In this document: positions 17,994-27,800 of the stretch, piece after piece
Numbering within the stretch: position 1 is the stretch's first letter
Layout: the number at the start of each line of letters is the position of its first letter
Assembly: GCF_027531025.1 (NCBI RefSeq)
Contig: NZ_JAPZQX010000002.1
Span: 372,001-436,000 of the forward strand
Length of the DNA: 64,000 bases
Direction of reading: 5' to 3'
Origin: Novosphingobium sp.
Lineage (GTDB): Bacteria > Pseudomonadota > Alphaproteobacteria > Sphingomonadales > Sphingomonadaceae
The notes under the pieces: model-generated
Told to the model about the DNA's origin: nothing
What the model saw: the letters and a program-made list of their open reading frames with translations, nothing else
Database searches by the model: none
Translations under genes and position numbers: made by a program

Positions 17994-18647
17994 ATGCACG
18001 CAGCTGACGCCGCCAAACGGCTCTATTCTTCGTCCGCGCGGGCGCTGGCGGGCGTGCCACCGCTCGAACGGTTCCTGGCCGAAGCCGAAGCGGCGGATGC
18101 CTATGGGTGGCGGCGGTGGCTGGCCTCGTTGCTGGCGATCCACCAGCCGCAGCGGATGATCCGGCTCGATTGCCCCTGGTGGCATGTGGCGGCGACGCGC
18201 GAAGTGGTCCGGTTCCTCGCCGCGCGGCCGGGCGCGCGGGTGTTCGAATTTGGCTCTGGCGCCAGCACGGCCTGGCTGGCCCGCCGGGCCGGTGAGGTGA
18301 TCAGCGTGGAGCATCATGCCGACTGGCACCGCCTGCTGGCGCCGCTGGTGGCCGGGTTCGCCAATGTCGCCCTGTGGCATCGCCCGCTTGAGGGCGAGGG
18401 CTATCCGGGAGCCATTGCCGAGGCAGGCGAGCAATTTGACCTGATCGTGGTCGATGGTCGCCGCCGGATCGACTGCTTGACGCAAGCCCTGCCGCACCTG
18501 AAGCCGGGCGGGATTGTGCTGTTCGATGATTCGGGCCGGTCACGCTACCGGGCGGGCATTGCGGGCTGCGGCCTGCGTGAACGGCATTTCTTCGGCCGCT
18601 CCTATTGCGTGCCCTATCCCGATCACAGCAGCATCCTCCATGGCTGA
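17994..18647 (+). CDS. Class I SAM-dependent methyltransferase-like protein
   Basis: A 217-residue protein with a Rossmann SAM-binding core: motif I VFEFGSGASTAWLARR, an acidic end of the next strand in VISVEHHADW, and FDLIVVDGRRRIDC with the expected Asp. It ends HSSILHG. The acceptor substrate is unknown; relatives often act on glycans or small molecules. It overlaps the flippase gene by eight bases and is first in a cluster of envelope-sugar genes, so glycan or lipid-linked sugar modification is a reasonable inference. Confidence 0.82.
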   Translation: MHAADAAKRLYSSSARALAGVPPLERFLAEAEAADAYGWRRWLASLLAIHQPQRMIRLDCPWWHVAATREVVRFLAARPGARVFEFGSGASTAWLARRAGEVISVEHHADWHRLLAPLVAGFANVALWHRPLEGEGYPGAIAEAGEQFDLIVVDGRRRIDCLTQALPHLKPGGIVLFDDSGRSRYRAGIAGCGLRERHFFGRSYCVPYPDHSSILHG

Positions 18648-19482
18648 AGCTCCGGGCCTGCCAGCGCGTGACGGTTGGCTGGTGCGCTGGGGCGGGGCGG
18701 CTATCGTCGCGCTGAGCATCGGATTTATCGGCCAACGATTGTGGACGCTCGATCCGGTGCAGCTGGCGGGGCAGGCGTCGTGGCCGCTGGCCGGAGCGAT
18801 GCTGGCGGCAACAGCCTTGTTTGGCGGGGCAAACCGGCTGCTGGCGCAGGGCTGGCAGGCGCTGGCCGATCCGGAGGGGCGGCTATGTCCGCGCACGGCG
18901 GGCCGGATCTATGGTCGCGGGGTTCTGCTCAAGTACCTGCCAGGGAGCGTGTTCCAGTATGTCAGTCGCCAGGTCGACGCGAGCGGTGCCGGACTGACCC
19001 AGGGCGAGGCGGCCAAGGCCAGCCTGGCCGAGATCGGTCTGCATCTAGCTTCCAGCATGACCGTTGCGGCGGGCTGCTTTGTGGCCGCGCAGATCGGCGC
19101 GGTTCCAGCCTTGGCCGGGGTGGCCGCAGCCGGCTTCGTGGCCTTGCTCTTGCGCTTGCCGATGGGCCGGGCCTTTGCCTGCCAGCTTGGTGCCTTCGCC
19201 TGCTTTGCCGGGGCCGCCATGCTGGTTGCAGCGGCGATCCTGCCGGGAGGGCTGGCGCTGAGCCAGTTTGCCGCGCTGTTCCTGCTGGCCTGGCTGGCCG
19301 GGTTCGTTGTGCCAGTCGCACCGGGCGGGCTGGGCGTGCGCGAAGCGGCCCTCTTGGCGCTCGCGGCCGGGAGCGTGCCGACTGCGCCTTTGCTGGCGGC
19401 AGTGTTGGCGCTGCGGATCGCCTCGATCCTGGGTGACCTGGGTTATGGCCTGGGCGCGCTGGCGCTGGCCCGGCGAGGCTGA
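18640..19482 (+). CDS. YbhN/UPF0104-like (lysylphosphatidylglycerol synthase TM) flippase-type membrane protein
   Basis: A 280-residue polytopic membrane protein with about eight helices. Characteristic segments are YGRGVLLKYLPGSVFQYVSRQ and VPVAPGGLGVREAALLAL, which match the conserved core of the LPG synthase transmembrane/UPF0104 family, proposed to flip lipids or lipid-linked sugars. The ATG at 18640 overlaps the end of the methyltransferase gene; the same frame is open further upstream but without membrane segments. It ends four bases before the convergent GT39-like gene. Confidence 0.85.
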   Translation: MAEAPGLPARDGWLVRWGGAAIVALSIGFIGQRLWTLDPVQLAGQASWPLAGAMLAATALFGGANRLLAQGWQALADPEGRLCPRTAGRIYGRGVLLKYLPGSVFQYVSRQVDASGAGLTQGEAAKASLAEIGLHLASSMTVAAGCFVAAQIGAVPALAGVAAAGFVALLLRLPMGRAFACQLGAFACFAGAAMLVAAAILPGGLALSQFAALFLLAWLAGFVVPVAPGGLGVREAALLALAAGSVPTAPLLAAVLALRIASILGDLGYGLGALALARRG

Positions 19483-19486
19483 GCGG

Positions 19487-21139
19487 TCAGAACCCGACGA
19501 ACCAGGGCTGCGGCGGCGGGGCAAAGTCCGGCTGGCGCAGGTTGTTACCCCAGACCAGCCGTGCCGCCGCCGCGCGATTGCCCGCGATCAGATGGCTGCC
19601 CCGCGCCAGTTCGACCACCGCGCCGGGCCCATGGCGTACCCCGTCGATCACCAGCGGTGCGCCGCTGACGGTGTAAGGGCCCGGCGCAGGCAGTTCGATC
19701 CGCAGCGGCTCGGCCCCGGCTGGCACATCGCGGCCTGCCAGCCAGAACGGCCCCCAGAAGTTGACATAGCCGCCCCGCAGCGCGGCGATATCCTCAGGCC
19801 GGTAGACCTGCGGATCGTCGGCCTTGCCGCGCAGCGCGCTGGTGAAGATCGCGTCGTTTTCCAGCACCAGCGGCACGGGCGTGCGGGCCATGGTCTCGGC
19901 CAGGCCCGACACTTCGCGCCGCTGATAGAGCTCGACCCCCCAATTGGTCATGAAGGTGTTTTCCTTGGCCAGTCGGGGCAGCATGCCCATCTTGTCGAAA
20001 TAGCCGATCGGCCGGGGAAACAGCTGGTCTGCCGCCGCCGCGATGGTGCGCTGGGCGGGCAGGGTCGATGGTGGTTCGAACAGCCAGACGACGACCGGGG
20101 TGATCGCCAGCAGCATGGCAAGGTTCCGCGCACCATATCGCGCCAGCGCCACCGGCAGGACGATCGCGGCGCAGACCATGACCGGGGCCAGCATGAAGGT
20201 GAAGAAATAGGCGGCGGTGTTCTGGTAATAGAACAGCGCAGCGAGTGGCCCCAGCAACCCCAGCAGCGCAATCTTCTCGGCCGGGGTGGCCCGGTGCCGC
20301 AGCAGCCACACCGGCACGGCCAGGATCAGCAGGAACTGCAGCGGTGCCGTGGCTATGCCCTTGCGGATCATCGGCCATTGGTTGGCCGGGAACAGGGCGA
20401 ACATGTGATCGAAGGCAGTGCGCAGCACGGTTCCGGCCGCACCTTCGCGGGTGCGGGCGAGGTCGTGCGCATGATAGAGATAGATCGCGGCAAACCAGGC
20501 AAGGCTGGCCAGGGCGACCGCGCCGAGTCGCAGCGTGGCGGCGCGGCTGCGCCCGGCTTCGCTCCAGCGCAGCCAGGCGATCCCGGCAAAGGCCGGGGCA
20601 TAGAGCACGGTCTTGATCGTGACCATGCCGGCAAGGCCCGTCACCAGGCCGATTCCCGCAATGGCCAGCGGCGTCAGCCGGCAGACGGTCAGCGCCCACA
20701 GGCTGGTCATCAGCAGGGCCGTGGCCAGCGGGTCGATCCGGAAGCTGTAGCCGTGCTGGAACACGAACCCGGTTGAAAGATAGGCCAGCGCGGCAAACAG
20801 CGCCGCCTCGCGCCCGGCAAAGCGCCGGGCGAGCCCGGCCACTGCGGTGGCGGCGACCAGCAGGCAACCGAACATGAACAGCCGGCCGGCCATAAGCGCG
20901 GCGATCTCGTTGCCGGGCAGCGCCAGCAACCAGCCGAACAGGCGGGTGTGAACGGTTTGCAGCGGGCGCGACAGGCGCTGCTGGTCCAGCTCGTGGACCT
21001 GGCTCAGGAACCAGTATTCGTCCCAGTTGATTGACCGCTGGAACAGCGTGGCCAGGGTGAACAGCGCGACGGCGATCAATGCCGCCCAGGGCCAGAACGC
21101 CGCATCCCGCGCCGGGACGCGCCAACCGGCAGAGGTCAT
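19487..21139 (-). CDS. GT39/ArnT-like membrane glycosyltransferase
   Basis: A 550-residue membrane protein with roughly eleven hydrophobic helices followed by a soluble C-terminal domain of about 170 residues. The NWDEYWFLSQVHELDQ segment in the first periplasmic loop holds the Asp-Glu pair expected for catalysis in PMT/ArnT-type enzymes, which use polyprenyl-phosphate sugars. Acceptor and sugar are unknown. It overlaps the upstream GT2 gene by four bases. The pairing suggests that the GT2 enzyme makes the lipid-linked sugar donor that this protein transfers. Confidence 0.83.
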   Translation of the reverse strand: MTSAGWRVPARDAAFWPWAALIAVALFTLATLFQRSINWDEYWFLSQVHELDQQRLSRPLQTVHTRLFGWLLALPGNEIAALMAGRLFMFGCLLVAATAVAGLARRFAGREAALFAALAYLSTGFVFQHGYSFRIDPLATALLMTSLWALTVCRLTPLAIAGIGLVTGLAGMVTIKTVLYAPAFAGIAWLRWSEAGRSRAATLRLGAVALASLAWFAAIYLYHAHDLARTREGAAGTVLRTAFDHMFALFPANQWPMIRKGIATAPLQFLLILAVPVWLLRHRATPAEKIALLGLLGPLAALFYYQNTAAYFFTFMLAPVMVCAAIVLPVALARYGARNLAMLLAITPVVVWLFEPPSTLPAQRTIAAAADQLFPRPIGYFDKMGMLPRLAKENTFMTNWGVELYQRREVSGLAETMARTPVPLVLENDAIFTSALRGKADDPQVYRPEDIAALRGGYVNFWGPFWLAGRDVPAGAEPLRIELPAPGPYTVSGAPLVIDGVRHGPGAVVELARGSHLIAGNRAAAARLVWGNNLRQPDFAPPPQPWFVGF

Positions 21140-22158
21140 CGCTTCAGGATCCGCAGCGGCCTTGCCGGCGAAGCGGCGGGGCTATCGCCGGGCAGATCGT
21201 CGCGCGGCGCAGCGGCCCGCTCGTCTTCCAGCCGCCGCAGCGCGAACAGCGCCTCTTCCAGCAGCTTGCGGTTGGTGCCGATCTGGTCAGCCAGCACGCC
21301 CAGCAGGCCGGTCACCACGCCGAGCACCAGCAGCGAGCCACCCAGGACCAGCGACTGGACATGGCCATCGCCATCGCCCGTGGCCCAGAAATAGAGGAAC
21401 CGCAGGATCGGCAGCAGCCCGATCACTGCCAGCGTTGTCCCGATCAGCGCAAAGGTGCGCAGCGGATTATACGTCGCATAGGCCCGCGCCATGGTCATCA
21501 ACTGGCGGGTAATGAACTGCGGGATCGAGGTGAACAGCCGCGATGGACGCACTGCTGCATGGGTGCGGATCGGCACGCTGACGATCTTCAGCCGCTTGCG
21601 CCCGGCCTGGATCAGCATGTCGGTGGTATAGGAAAACTCGGTGGTGATCGTGATCCGCTGCGCTGCCGCGCGGCTGATCGCGCGAAACCCGCTGACCGCG
21701 TCGGTCACGTCGGTGCGCGACAGGCGGCGCACGACCGAACTGCCAGCGTGCTGCAGCAGGCGCTTGAACGGCCCGAAGTGGGCATTGTTGGCAACGCCGC
21801 GATCGCCGATCACGATATCGGCCTGATGGGCGATGACCGGTGCGACCAGCCGGGCGATGTCGGCCCCTTCGTACTGGCCGTCGGCATCGGTGTTGACGAT
21901 GATATCGGCCCCGGCCGCTAGGGCGGCATCGAGGCCGCTCTGGAAAGCGGCGGCGAGGCCCCGGTTGCGGCGATGGCGGACGATGTGGTGGGCGCCGAAC
22001 CGTCGGGCGACCTCGGCGGTGCCATCGTGGCTGCCATCGTCGATCACCAGCACTTCGATCTGGTCGATCCCGTCGATCCGCCGGGGCAGGGCAACCAGCG
22101 TTTCGGGCAGGGTCTCGGCCTCGTTGAAGCAGGGAATCTGGATGATCAGCTTGGTCAT
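21136..22158 (-). CDS. Family 2 glycosyltransferase, polyprenyl-phosphate sugar synthase type
   Basis: A 340-residue enzyme with an N-terminal GT-A domain, IIQIPCFNEAETLPETL, LVIDDGSHDGTAEVA and DIIVNTDADGQYEG (the DXD-type metal site), and two C-terminal transmembrane helices from about residue 245. This layout is that of dolichyl- or undecaprenyl-phosphate mannose/glucose synthases such as GtrB. The frame extends 55 codons further upstream, but the ATG at 22158 gives the family start. It is translationally coupled to the GT39-like gene downstream. Confidence 0.9.
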   Translation of the reverse strand: MTKLIIQIPCFNEAETLPETLVALPRRIDGIDQIEVLVIDDGSHDGTAEVARRFGAHHIVRHRRNRGLAAAFQSGLDAALAAGADIIVNTDADGQYEGADIARLVAPVIAHQADIVIGDRGVANNAHFGPFKRLLQHAGSSVVRRLSRTDVTDAVSGFRAISRAAAQRITITTEFSYTTDMLIQAGRKRLKIVSVPIRTHAAVRPSRLFTSIPQFITRQLMTMARAYATYNPLRTFALIGTTLAVIGLLPILRFLYFWATGDGDGHVQSLVLGGSLLVLGVVTGLLGVLADQIGTNRKLLEEALFALRRLEDERAAAPRDDLPGDSPAASPARPLRILKR

Positions 22159-22206
22159 GGGCCCCCACCGGTCCGCGCTTTCGCTTAGCGGTCGGTGATC
22201 TGCTGT

Positions 22207-22218
22207 TAACGATAAACC
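22207..22218 (-). promoter_or_regulatory. Putative regulatory site: second GGTTTATCGTTA motif
   Basis: On the minus strand this reads GGTTTATCGTTA, the same 12 bases as at 17922. The flanks are also alike (TTRC before the GG-free core and R-C after it), extending the match to 16 of 18 positions. It lies about 48 bases upstream of the GT2 start, comparable to the 60 bases at the other site. A related GTTTAC sits just before it. The binding protein is unknown. Confidence 0.45.
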
Positions 22219-22303
22219 GTAAACGGCGGGTAAAGTTGGGCCTGCTCTGGCCACGTAGCCACCGGAGCGATAGGAGGCGGGGCGAGGGAAGGGGACGTCA
22301 GCC

Positions 22304-23203
22304 TTGCGCAGCAACGAAACCACGGGTCTGCTTTATGCCCTGGCCGGCTTTGCCGTGCTGTCATGCGGTGATGCCGTGATCAAGACCATGGCCGGGCAAT
22401 GGTCGCCGGTAGGGATCGCCGCGCTGCGCTTCGGCATTGCCGCGATTGCTCTGGGCAGCCTGCTGTTCTGGCGCGAGGGGACGGCGGGCTTCCGTCTCGC
22501 CAAACCGGGGGCGCAGTTTGGGCGGGGGGCATCGCTGGCGGTTTCCTCCACGATCTTCTTCACTTCTTTGTTCGTCCTGCCGCTGGCGACGGCGACGGCG
22601 ATCGGGTTCACCAGCCCGATGTTCACCGCGATCCTGGCGGCCTTGCTGCTGGGCGAACCGATGCGCCGGGCTACCTGGATCGCTTCGCTGCTGGCCTTTG
22701 CCGGGGTGCTGGTGGTGCTTCGGCCGAACCTGGCCGAAGCCGGGTGGTGGGCGGTGCTGCCGATCGGTTCGGCTTTCATGTTCGCCCTGCTGATCATCGG
22801 CAACCGCAAGGTCGCGGGCACGGCTTCGCCTCTGGCCATGCAGTTCTGGGTGGCGGTCTTCGCCGCGCCGATCCTGATTGTGGCCGCGCCGCTGTTTGCC
22901 GCCACCGGGGTGGAACGCTTTGCCCTGGGCTGGCCGGACTGGAGCGTGCTGGCGCGCTGCGCCTTCGTGGCCCTGACCGCGACCTGCGCGCACTGGCTGG
23001 TTTACCTTGGCACCACCCGTGCGGGGGCGGCCAGCGTGGCGCCGATGATGTATGTCCAGCTGCTGGTCGCCAGCGTGATCGGCTGGGCCTGGTTCGGCGA
23101 TCATCCCGATGCGCTGACCCTGCTGGGCGCCGGGATCATCGTTGCGGCCGGGCTGTACCTGTGGCGTGCGGGCCAGGTGCGCGAACCCGCCGAAAGCGAA
23201 TGA
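22304..23203 (+). CDS. DMT superfamily transporter (EamA domains)
   Basis: A 299-residue inner-membrane protein with ten predicted helices in two homologous EamA halves; the second half ends GAGIIVAAGLYLW. It most likely exports or imports a small metabolite, which cannot be named. The start is a TTG at 22304, eight bases after GGGGA, because no ATG or GTG is available before the first helix (LLYALAGFAVLSCGDAVIK). It is divergent from the GT2 gene. Confidence 0.88.
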   Translation: MRSNETTGLLYALAGFAVLSCGDAVIKTMAGQWSPVGIAALRFGIAAIALGSLLFWREGTAGFRLAKPGAQFGRGASLAVSSTIFFTSLFVLPLATATAIGFTSPMFTAILAALLLGEPMRRATWIASLLAFAGVLVVLRPNLAEAGWWAVLPIGSAFMFALLIIGNRKVAGTASPLAMQFWVAVFAAPILIVAAPLFAATGVERFALGWPDWSVLARCAFVALTATCAHWLVYLGTTRAGAASVAPMMYVQLLVASVIGWAWFGDHPDALTLLGAGIIVAAGLYLWRAGQVREPAESE

Positions 23204-23256
23204 CGATCGGTCAATGACCCTTGGCCTGCGGGCCGGGACGGCTAAAAGGCTGCTCC

Positions 23257-23718
23257 ATGAAGAAGCTGCTGCTCCCGCTCCTGTTGACCCTGGCCACTCC
23301 GCTCGGCGGTCAGACCCGCGCCGCCCAGCTGCCCGAGTGGCTGGCCGGCACCTGGATGATGGAGGACGGCGCGAGCTGGGCTGACGAGATGTGGACCGAT
23401 CCGCGCGGCGGGCTGATGCTGGGCGTGGCCCGGATCGGCTTCGGCCCCCAGTTGCAGAGCTGGGAAGTGACCCAGATCCGCCGCAAGCCCGATGGCTCGA
23501 TCAGCTTCTTTGCCCAGCCCAATGGCAAGCCCGCCAGCGAGTTTCCGATGGTGCTGGTCAGCGAGGAAGCGATCGAATTCGCCAATCCGGCCCACGATTA
23601 CCCGCAGCGCATCCGCTATTGGCGGCAGGGCAAGCTGCTGATGGCGGAAACCAGCAAGATCGACGGCAGCCAGGTTATGCGCTGGAACTATCGCCCCGTC
23701 GTGCCGCCACAGGATTGA
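23257..23718 (+). CDS. DUF6265 family exported protein
   Basis: A 153-residue protein with a clear signal peptide (MKKLLLPLLLTLATPLGGQTRAA). The mature part begins LPEWLAGTWMMEDG and includes DEMWTDPRGGLMLGVAR and ANPAHDYPQRIRYWRQGKLL, which are the conserved blocks of the DUF6265 family, a lipocalin-like beta-barrel of unknown function. The ATG at 23257 is the first residue of the signal peptide. It converges on the ArsR gene with an eight-base gap. Confidence 0.83.
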   Translation: MKKLLLPLLLTLATPLGGQTRAAQLPEWLAGTWMMEDGASWADEMWTDPRGGLMLGVARIGFGPQLQSWEVTQIRRKPDGSISFFAQPNGKPASEFPMVLVSEEAIEFANPAHDYPQRIRYWRQGKLLMAETSKIDGSQVMRWNYRPVVPPQD

Positions 23719-23726
23719 CCCGGCGG

Positions 23727-24044
23727 TTAGAGCTGCTCGCTAAGCCCGGCGCGCAATGCGGCAAGGCCCGCCTCGTCGCGGCGATAGAAGGTCCACTGCT
23801 TGATCCGCTTGGGCACCAGTAGCCCGGCATCGACCAGCACTTTCAGGTGGCGGGCAGTGGTCGGCTGGGCGAGGCCCAGCTTTTCCTCGATCCGCAGGGC
23901 GCAGACCCCGTCCGCCACCAGATCGCCATCGACCTGCGGCGCGAAGTGCGCACGCGGATCGCGCAGCCATTCCAGCACCTGGCGGCGTTGGGGATTGGCA
24001 ATCGCCTTCAACTGGCGATCGAGCAGGGGCGAGTGTGCTTGCAT
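23727..24044 (-). CDS. ArsR-type winged-helix regulator
   Basis: A 105-residue helix-turn-helix protein. The DNA-binding region is LRIEEKLGLAQPTTARHLKVLVDAGLL followed by the wing KRIKQWTFYRRD. There is no obvious metal-binding Cys pair, so it probably responds to something other than arsenic or other soft metals. It is divergent from the PhzF gene, with an inverted repeat in between that begins at its own start codon. A role in repressing itself and phzF is likely but inferred. Confidence 0.88.
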   Translation of the reverse strand: MQAHSPLLDRQLKAIANPQRRQVLEWLRDPRAHFAPQVDGDLVADGVCALRIEEKLGLAQPTTARHLKVLVDAGLLVPKRIKQWTFYRRDEAGLAALRAGLSEQL

Positions 24045-24084
24045 CTAAAGATTTGAATATTGCATTTTTGCGATCTATGCAAGC
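24037..24084. promoter_or_regulatory. Inverted repeat in the arsR-phzF intergenic region, candidate operator
   Basis: GCTTGCAT at 24037-24044 is repeated in inverse as ATGCAAGC at 24077-24084, 32 bases apart. The spacer is AT-rich, in contrast to the surroundings, and has AGAT and ATCT at its ends (24048-24051 and 24073-24076 region). The left arm contains the arsR start codon. The arms are short and this could be chance. Confidence 0.35.
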
Positions 24085-24112
24085 GGTGATTTGTGCCCGG
24101 AGTATCGATTCG

Positions 24113-24949
24113 ATGACTGTTTCCCGCCGTTTTGCCCAGGTTGACGTGTTCACCGCTATCCCGCTGATGGGCAATCCCGTGGCCGTGGTGCTGGACGGCG
24201 AAGGGCTGAGCGATGCCCAGATGCAGGCCATGGCCGCCTGGACGAACCTGTCGGAAACCACCTTTGTCCTGCCGCCGACGCAGGCCGGGGCCGATTACCG
24301 GGTGCGGATCTTCACGCCCAAGACCGAGCTGCCCTTTGCCGGGCATCCCACGCTGGGCACGGCCCATGCGGTGATCGAGGCAGGGCTGGCGACCCCGCGC
24401 GCTGGCCGCCTGGTGCAGGAATGCAAGGTCGGGCTGGTCGATCTGACGGTAGGTGCCGATCGCCTCTCGTTCCGCTTGCCGCGCTATGCCCTGACCGAGC
24501 TGACCGATCCGGAGGCGACCGCCTGGATCAATGCGCCGGTGAAGGGTGCGGCCCAGGCAGTCGATGTGGGGCCGGTCTGGCTGGTGGCCGAAGTGGACGG
24601 GATCGATGCGCTGGAGAACCTGGCCCACGACGAGGCCCGGCTGGCCGCCTTCTATGTGCCCAAGGGCATGACCGGTGCGACGCTTTATGCTGCCGAGGGC
24701 GAGCGGGTGGTGGTGCGCAGCTTTGCCCCCGGCGACGGCATTCCGGAAGATCCGGTTTGCGGCAGCGGCAATGGCGCGGCGGCAGCATTCCGGTTGGCGG
24801 CGGGGCAGGTGGGCGATGGCGATTCGTACCGCGCCAGCCAGGGCCGCCAGGTCGGCCGCGATGGCTGGATCGACGTGCGGTTCGAGGGTGTCGATATCCA
24901 CATCGGTGGCCAGTGCGTGACCGTGATCAACGGCACGGCGCAGATTTGA
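24113..24949 (+). CDS. PhzF family isomerase-like protein
   Basis: A 278-residue member of the PhzF/diaminopimelate-epimerase fold family. The catalytic Glu is in TNLSETTFVLPP, the LPFAGHPTLGTAHAV block is intact, and the second-domain phosphate-type loop reads DPVCGSGNGAAAAF. Most family members outside phenazine clusters have no known substrate, and there are no phenazine genes here. The ATG at 24113 gives the standard start; the frame is open back into the arsR gene. One base separates it from the nitronate monooxygenase gene. Confidence 0.9.
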   Translation: MTVSRRFAQVDVFTAIPLMGNPVAVVLDGEGLSDAQMQAMAAWTNLSETTFVLPPTQAGADYRVRIFTPKTELPFAGHPTLGTAHAVIEAGLATPRAGRLVQECKVGLVDLTVGADRLSFRLPRYALTELTDPEATAWINAPVKGAAQAVDVGPVWLVAEVDGIDALENLAHDEARLAAFYVPKGMTGATLYAAEGERVVVRSFAPGDGIPEDPVCGSGNGAAAAFRLAAGQVGDGDSYRASQGRQVGRDGWIDVRFEGVDIHIGGQCVTVINGTAQI

Positions 24950-24950
24950 C

Positions 24951-25970
24951 ATGGCAATCGAGACCCGACTGACCCGCGAATGGGGGCTCGATCTGCCGAT
25001 CATGCTCGCGCCGATGGCGCTCGCCGGCGGGGGAGAACTCGCCGCCGCCTGTGCCGAGGCAGGCGCCTTCGGGCTGGTCGGCGGCGGTTATGGCGAGCTC
25101 GACTGGACCCGGCGCGAATGGGGCCTGGCCACCCAGCGGCTGGCCAATACGGCTGCGGCGCAGCGGGTCGGCTGCGGCTTCATCACCTGGAAGCTTGATC
25201 AGGATGCCTCTGCGCTCGATTGGGTGCTGGACCAGCCGCTGGCGCCCAAGGCGGTGTTCCTCTCGTTCGGCGATCCGCGCCCCTATGCCGCGCGGATCGC
25301 GGCCAGCGGCGCCCGGCTGGTCTGCCAGGTCCAGCGGCTTGACCAGGTCCCGCAGGCGGTCGAGGCTGGAGCCGCGCTGATCGTGGCCCAGGGCGGTGCG
25401 GCAGGCGGACATGGCGCTGCCGCTGCCACCGCGCGATCGACCATGGTCTTCGTGCCCGAGGTGGCGGACTGGCTGGCGGTCAACGCGCCGCAGGTGCTGC
25501 TGCTGGGCGCCGGGGGCATCGCGGATGGGCGCGGCCTTGCCGCCTTGCTGATGCTGGGGGCGGACGGGGCGCTGATCGGCTCGCGGCTCTGGGCCAGTGC
25601 CGAGGCGCTACCGGCCGCTGCCGCCAAGGCCCAGGCAGTCGCCGCCGATGGCGATGCCACGGCCCGCAGCCCGATCTTCGACGTGCTGCGCCGCAAGGAC
25701 TGGCCCGCCGAGTACGATTTCCGCGCCCTGCGCAACGCGCTCCACCGCGAATGGGAAGGGCGCGAGGCCGAACTGCGCGCCGATCCCGCCGCCGCCCGCG
25801 CCGCCTTCGATGCGGCAGTGGCGGCCGGGGACTTTGCCGGAGCCAATGTCACCGTGGGCGAGGCGGTCGGCCTGATCCGCGACGTGCCGGGTGCGAGCGA
25901 AGTGCTGCGCCGGATCTGCGTTGAGGCGGACGAGCGGCTGGCCTCGGCAGCGGCGTTTCGCCACGCCTGA
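24951..25970 (+). CDS. Nitronate monooxygenase family flavoprotein
   Basis: A 339-residue FMN-dependent TIM-barrel enzyme of the NMO family. LPIMLAPMALAGGGELAAACAEAGAFGLVGGG is the usual N-terminus in outline, AQGGAAGGHG is the phosphate- and catalysis-region loop with the family His, and LLGAGGIADGRGLAALLMLGADG binds FMN phosphate. It would oxidise alkyl nitronates such as propionate-3-nitronate. It starts one base after phzF, so both are in one transcript and may be under the ArsR regulator. Confidence 0.9.
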   Translation: MAIETRLTREWGLDLPIMLAPMALAGGGELAAACAEAGAFGLVGGGYGELDWTRREWGLATQRLANTAAAQRVGCGFITWKLDQDASALDWVLDQPLAPKAVFLSFGDPRPYAARIAASGARLVCQVQRLDQVPQAVEAGAALIVAQGGAAGGHGAAAATARSTMVFVPEVADWLAVNAPQVLLLGAGGIADGRGLAALLMLGADGALIGSRLWASAEALPAAAAKAQAVAADGDATARSPIFDVLRRKDWPAEYDFRALRNALHREWEGREAELRADPAAARAAFDAAVAAGDFAGANVTVGEAVGLIRDVPGASEVLRRICVEADERLASAAAFRHA

Positions 25971-25974
25971 ACGA

Positions 25975-26003
25975 GAAAGGGCGACCCGTGGGGCCGCCCT
26001 TTC
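25975..26003. terminator. Bidirectional hairpin terminator between nitronate monooxygenase and atpC
   Basis: GAAAGGGCG at 25975-25983 pairs perfectly with CGCCCTTTC at 25995-26003 across an 11-base loop. The A-run in the left arm and T-run in the right arm let it act in both directions between two convergent genes. Confidence 0.75.
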
Positions 26004-26029
26004 GCTTGTTCGGTCAGGCCGCGAAGGCT

Positions 26030-26287
26030 TCAGCCTTCGACGTGTTCCGCCAGCACGGTCAGGCCATTGGCACCGACTTCGGCGAAGCCGCCCTGGACCT
26101 GGATCGCTTCCGGGGCGGCGCCTTCGGTCTTGTAGACCAGGATGGCGCCGTCGCGGACGGTCGACATGAAGGGCGCGTGGCCTTCAAGCACGCCGAACTC
26201 GCCTTCCTCGCCGGGGACGACCACCATGTGGACGTCTTCCGAACGAACGAGCCGGGCCGGCGTGACGAGTTCGAAGTGCAGGGCCAT
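26030..26287 (-). CDS. atpC: ATP synthase F1 epsilon subunit
   Basis: An 85-residue epsilon subunit, consisting only of the N-terminal beta-sandwich ([37 protein letters not shown]). The C-terminal helical hairpin, which inhibits ATP hydrolysis in many bacteria, is absent, as is usual for the short alphaproteobacterial form. The frame extends further upstream but the ATG at 26287, four bases after atpD, gives the family start. Last gene of the atpHAGDC operon. Confidence 0.95.
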   Translation of the reverse strand: MALHFELVTPARLVRSEDVHMVVVPGEEGEFGVLEGHAPFMSTVRDGAILVYKTEGAAPEAIQVQGGFAEVGANGLTVLAEHVEG

Positions 26288-26291
26288 GAGC

Positions 26292-27800
<1,509 letters not shown>

